Positions 61,686 to 64,000 of a DNA stretch of 64,000 nucleotides are shown piece by piece. The position numbers and the translations under genes are program-made. How positions within the stretch are numbered: position 1 is the stretch's first letter; each line of letters starts with the position of its first letter. The notes under the pieces were generated by a model. The model was not told the origin of the DNA. It did no database searches and saw only the letters and a program-made list of their open reading frames with translations. Source of the DNA: Mesobacterium_A sp034670065 (GTDB taxonomy: Bacteria; Pseudomonadota; Alphaproteobacteria; Rhodobacterales; Rhodobacteraceae); NCBI GenBank assembly GCA_034670065.1, contig JAXMOG010000001.1, positions 868,001 through 932,000 on the forward strand, given 5' to 3'.

Positions 61686-63151
61686 TCGCTCGCACCTTCT
61701 TTGACCAGAGACGGCATAGGTAGTTCTGTCGCCTTCCATTCGTCGCCCAAAAGCTCGGGGGTGCCGTAATCCTGCATGCCCTGCCAATGGGTTTCGAGAT
61801 CTTCAGTATAAAGCGCCGCGGCGATCGCACGGGACAGCCACGCCGCCCCTGCACTGATGCCCGGAATATCCCCGCTGACTTTTCCAAGACTGGCCGAGGC
61901 GCCGTAGTTGAAGCAAAATACATTGTTCAGCCAGGGTGCCGTTCCCGGTGTTTTTTCGCGGAACGAGAAATCGGAATTCAGATAAGGAAAGCGACCAAGG
62001 TCTGCGTTTTCTTCGCCCTCTGGCGGCGCATAGACATCATTCCACAACAAGATCTGTGAAGCGGCATCACCGAACTCTTTGCGCGCCATGGGGTCAATGA
62101 CGAACCCGGTGCCCAAAATCACAAAATCTGCATCGTAAAACGTTCCGTCAGCAAAATGCACACGCGCGCCCGTTCCCAGTGGTTCGATCCGCGTGGTGGC
62201 CTTGCCAAAGTGGAAGTATGCGTTGGGGTGTCGGCTGACACGCAGCGTCGATCCGCGCGGAGATGGGGTCTGGGTGGCAAAGCTGTATTGCATGAAGCGC
62301 CAGCGCCATTCATCCGGCAAGGCGGCATAACCCGCAGTGAAACCAAAACTGCCAATCCCCATCATCTTGTTGATCGTCGGCATTTCCTTGCGGCGAACGA
62401 GATGCCTTACCTCGGCGGCCCCGTGCTCCAATGCTTCGGCAGAGTTATCGACTGCGGACGCACCAACCCCGATCACCGCGACACGCTTGCCTTTCAGTTT
62501 GTCGAAATCAATTTCGTCGGCACTATGCGCCCAAAGATCACGCGGCAGGTCTTTGACAAAGCCGGGAATATTCGGCCCGCCGGTCCCATCGCGCCCGGTG
62601 GCAAAGACCAGTTTTCGGGTGAGGACTTCACCAGATTGCGCGCCCGACAGTGTGAGCCTTAGCAAATCGCCTTCGGGTTCAACCCGATCCACAGAGACAT
62701 TGTTTTCAATCGGGATGCTTAATGCAGACCGATACCAGCGCAGGTAGTCCACCCACATGGTACGCGGTATTTTATCCAGCTCTTCCCAAGCGACCACGCC
62801 GAATTGTGCCCGATACCACGCTTGAAACGTCAGCGCGCCATGACCAAAGGCAGGCCCTGTCAGAGTTTTGGGGGAGCGCAAGGTTTCCATACGCGCATAG
62901 TCAAGCCACGGACCTTCAAATCCGGCTTCTGAGCGGTCAAAAATACGGACGTTGTCGATGCCGCCGGTGGTCAGGGCAAGCCATGCCACCATGCCACACA
63001 TGCCCCCGCCAATGATAATGACATCTGCGACCCCATCCTTTGGCGGCACCCATTGTTTACCGGGATAGCACAAGAGGGCGAGATCATCTTTGACACGGGT
63101 CTGGAGACATTCCAAACCCTGTAGGTCAATTGAGGACATATCTTGGTTCAT
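61682..63151 (-). CDS. flavin-containing monooxygenase (NAD(P)/FAD-dependent)
   Basis: The 489-residue protein has two Rossmann motifs: GGGMCG at 48-53 for FAD and GVGASA at about 228-233 for NADPH. The order and spacing match class B flavin monooxygenases (FMO/N-hydroxylase/Baeyer-Villiger), which oxygenate N, S or ketone carbon. It is the first gene of the eight-gene operon and is divergent from a LysR regulator. With the opine-dehydrogenase-like enzyme downstream, oxidation of an amine nitrogen is a reasonable guess. Confidence 0.88.
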   Translation of the reverse strand: MNQDMSSIDLQGLECLQTRVKDDLALLCYPGKQWVPPKDGVADVIIIGGGMCGMVAWLALTTGGIDNVRIFDRSEAGFEGPWLDYARMETLRSPKTLTGPAFGHGALTFQAWYRAQFGVVAWEELDKIPRTMWVDYLRWYRSALSIPIENNVSVDRVEPEGDLLRLTLSGAQSGEVLTRKLVFATGRDGTGGPNIPGFVKDLPRDLWAHSADEIDFDKLKGKRVAVIGVGASAVDNSAEALEHGAAEVRHLVRRKEMPTINKMMGIGSFGFTAGYAALPDEWRWRFMQYSFATQTPSPRGSTLRVSRHPNAYFHFGKATTRIEPLGTGARVHFADGTFYDADFVILGTGFVIDPMARKEFGDAASQILLWNDVYAPPEGEENADLGRFPYLNSDFSFREKTPGTAPWLNNVFCFNYGASASLGKVSGDIPGISAGAAWLSRAIAAALYTEDLETHWQGMQDYGTPELLGDEWKATELPMPSLVKEGASE

Positions 63152-63276
63152 TACGACGTTTTTCCAAAAGAGCCACTGTACGATCTGTCAGCAGTGAGTT
63201 CCGTTCATGTGGCGACCTGAATTCCGCTTTCGGAAAATTACCCGCCGAAGCACTTACCAACCGCTGCGCAGCTTGC

Positions 63277-63293
63277 TATGCTTTTGAGGCATA
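63277..63293. promoter_or_regulatory. candidate LysR site upstream of the flavin-monooxygenase operon
   Basis: TATGC and GCATA flank 7 bp (TTTTGAG), an interrupted palindrome of the size bound by LysR-type proteins. It lies in the 186-bp divergent region, 45 bp before the LysR start codon. Confidence 0.45.
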
Positions 63294-63337
63294 CTAGAGC
63301 AACGATGATGCTTTTATGTAATGATGGGATTTTTAAT

Positions 63338-64000
63338 ATGTCAACAACGAATAATGGTCGGCCTGACATTCGCTCAATGGAGGCATTCGCAGCTGTGGTA
63401 AAATGCGGCTCAATGACTGCGGCTGCACAAAAAATGTCCGTTGGCCAACCCGCCATTACACGCATGATCCGGGATTTGGAGGAGCGAGTCGGTTTTAAGC
63501 TGTTCAACAGGAACGGGCCCAAAATCTCTCTTTCCGACAAAGGAATCAAATTTTACGAAGAGTCTCAGAGGGTTATGGCCAACCTGTCACATCTGACAGA
63601 AAGGGCTCATGCCATACGGGATGAAAAGATTCCGGCTATTGATATAGTTGCCACGCCGACAATGTCTGCGGGTCTGGTTGGCCCTGTCTTGGCCCGTGTC
63701 TCTGATATTTTGCCTGATTTCGTATATATCGAGACGACAACCTCTGCGCGCGTCATGCATTCTTTGCGTCAACGCACTGCAGATCTTGGGTTCTCTGCCT
63801 ATTCCAACGACATGGACCAGCTGCGGTGCCTTGCAAAGTTTGACTCCAGCGTTGTTGCTGTTGTCCAGAAAGGCAGCCGGTTTGACACGGAAGACCCGGT
63901 TCCACTTTCGGCATTTGAGTCTGAGAGAACAGCAACCATTTGTGGCGGCTATCAAATCCGCGATGCAATCAATAAGACCTTTGAACGCCACTCTATCTCA
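63338..64000 (+). CDS. LysR family transcriptional regulator (3' end outside window)
   Basis: The visible 221 residues start MSTTNNGRPDIRSMEAFAAV and contain the LysR HTH (MTAAAQKMSVGQPAITRMIR) and most of the effector domain (IDIVATPTMSAGLVGPVLAR). The gene runs off the right edge with no stop. It is divergent from the flavin-monooxygenase/opine-dehydrogenase operon, 186 bp away, and is its likely regulator. The pattern is close to the NocR/OccR/LysR branch that responds to opines and amino acids; this is a guess from context and sequence feel. Confidence 0.9.
   Translation, partial: MSTTNNGRPDIRSMEAFAAVVKCGSMTAAAQKMSVGQPAITRMIRDLEERVGFKLFNRNGPKISLSDKGIKFYEESQRVMANLSHLTERAHAIRDEKIPAIDIVATPTMSAGLVGPVLARVSDILPDFVYIETTTSARVMHSLRQRTADLGFSAYSNDMDQLRCLAKFDSSVVAVVQKGSRFDTEDPVPLSAFESERTATICGGYQIRDAINKTFERHSIS

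Noticed and set aside
1..64000. CRISPR array, tRNA, rRNA, phage genes or plasmid origin
   Set aside because: No regularly spaced direct repeats, no cloverleaf-like T-loop plus acceptor pair, and no phage or replication proteins were recognised by eye. A dedicated tRNA or ncRNA scan could still find one.

Overview
The window looks like a stretch of chromosome or large replicon from a marine alphaproteobacterium of the Rhodobacterales (Roseobacter group). This is inferred from the dense packing of TRAP and ABC uptake systems, paired BKACE enzymes, 4-bp ATGA gene overlaps, moderately high GC and the regulator families present; no rRNA, tRNA or other taxonomic marker gene was seen. The whole window reads as a catabolic region: a chain of self-contained cassettes, each with an importer, a few degradative enzymes and its own transcription factor.

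Left part (1-18000). A cut-off alpha/beta hydrolase and an SDR are divergent from a TetR regulator, with two tandem palindromic operators between them. A dead IS6-type transposase follows (2280-2977). An IclR regulator is divergent from an eight-gene operon (4119-11418): HpcH/HpaI-type aldolase, bicupin, DUF6282-type metal hydrolase, TRAP P-Q-M, a BKACE enzyme and a flavodoxin-fold oxidoreductase. Next come a membrane-anchored alpha/beta hydrolase, a second TetR, and a leftward TRAP operon whose promoter-proximal SDR gene has decayed and which carries a GntR-type operator but no GntR gene.

Middle (18009-31267). A leftward eight-gene operon encodes a NitT/TauT-type ABC importer, a GlcD-like flavin dehydrogenase, its own LacI regulator, a cystathionine beta-lyase-like enzyme, a HisC-like aminotransferase and an NtaA/DszA-type FMN monooxygenase. 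Two tandem GAAACCGGTTTC-type sites precede it. A signalling locus follows: an HD-GYP response regulator, a small secreted molybdopterin-oxidoreductase-like protein and a hybrid histidine kinase.

Right-middle (31729-44796). LysR/DsbA-like/degenerate metallo-beta-lactamase-fold genes, a xanthine/uracil permease, an aldo/keto reductase, then a NodD-like LysR divergent from a second TRAP-BKACE operon (TRAP P-Q-M, cyclase, BKACE, OsmC). A MarR regulator ends this part.

Right end (44864-64000). A liv-type ABC importer is in one operon with a CYP199-like P450 and its 2Fe-2S ferredoxin, which suggests uptake and O-demethylation of para-substituted benzoates. A LysR is divergent from DoxX, VOC, cytochrome b561 and MsrQ-like genes. 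The last operon (55410-63151) joins a flavin monooxygenase, two AhpD/CMD-type proteins, an opine-dehydrogenase-family enzyme and a polyamine-type ABC importer, divergent from a LysR gene cut by the window end.

The best candidates for undescribed biology are the IclR/TRAP/BKACE operon, the LacI-controlled ABC/monooxygenase/C-S lyase operon, and the opine-dehydrogenase/flavin-monooxygenase operon. Functions of individual enzymes are read from family motifs; substrates are inference.
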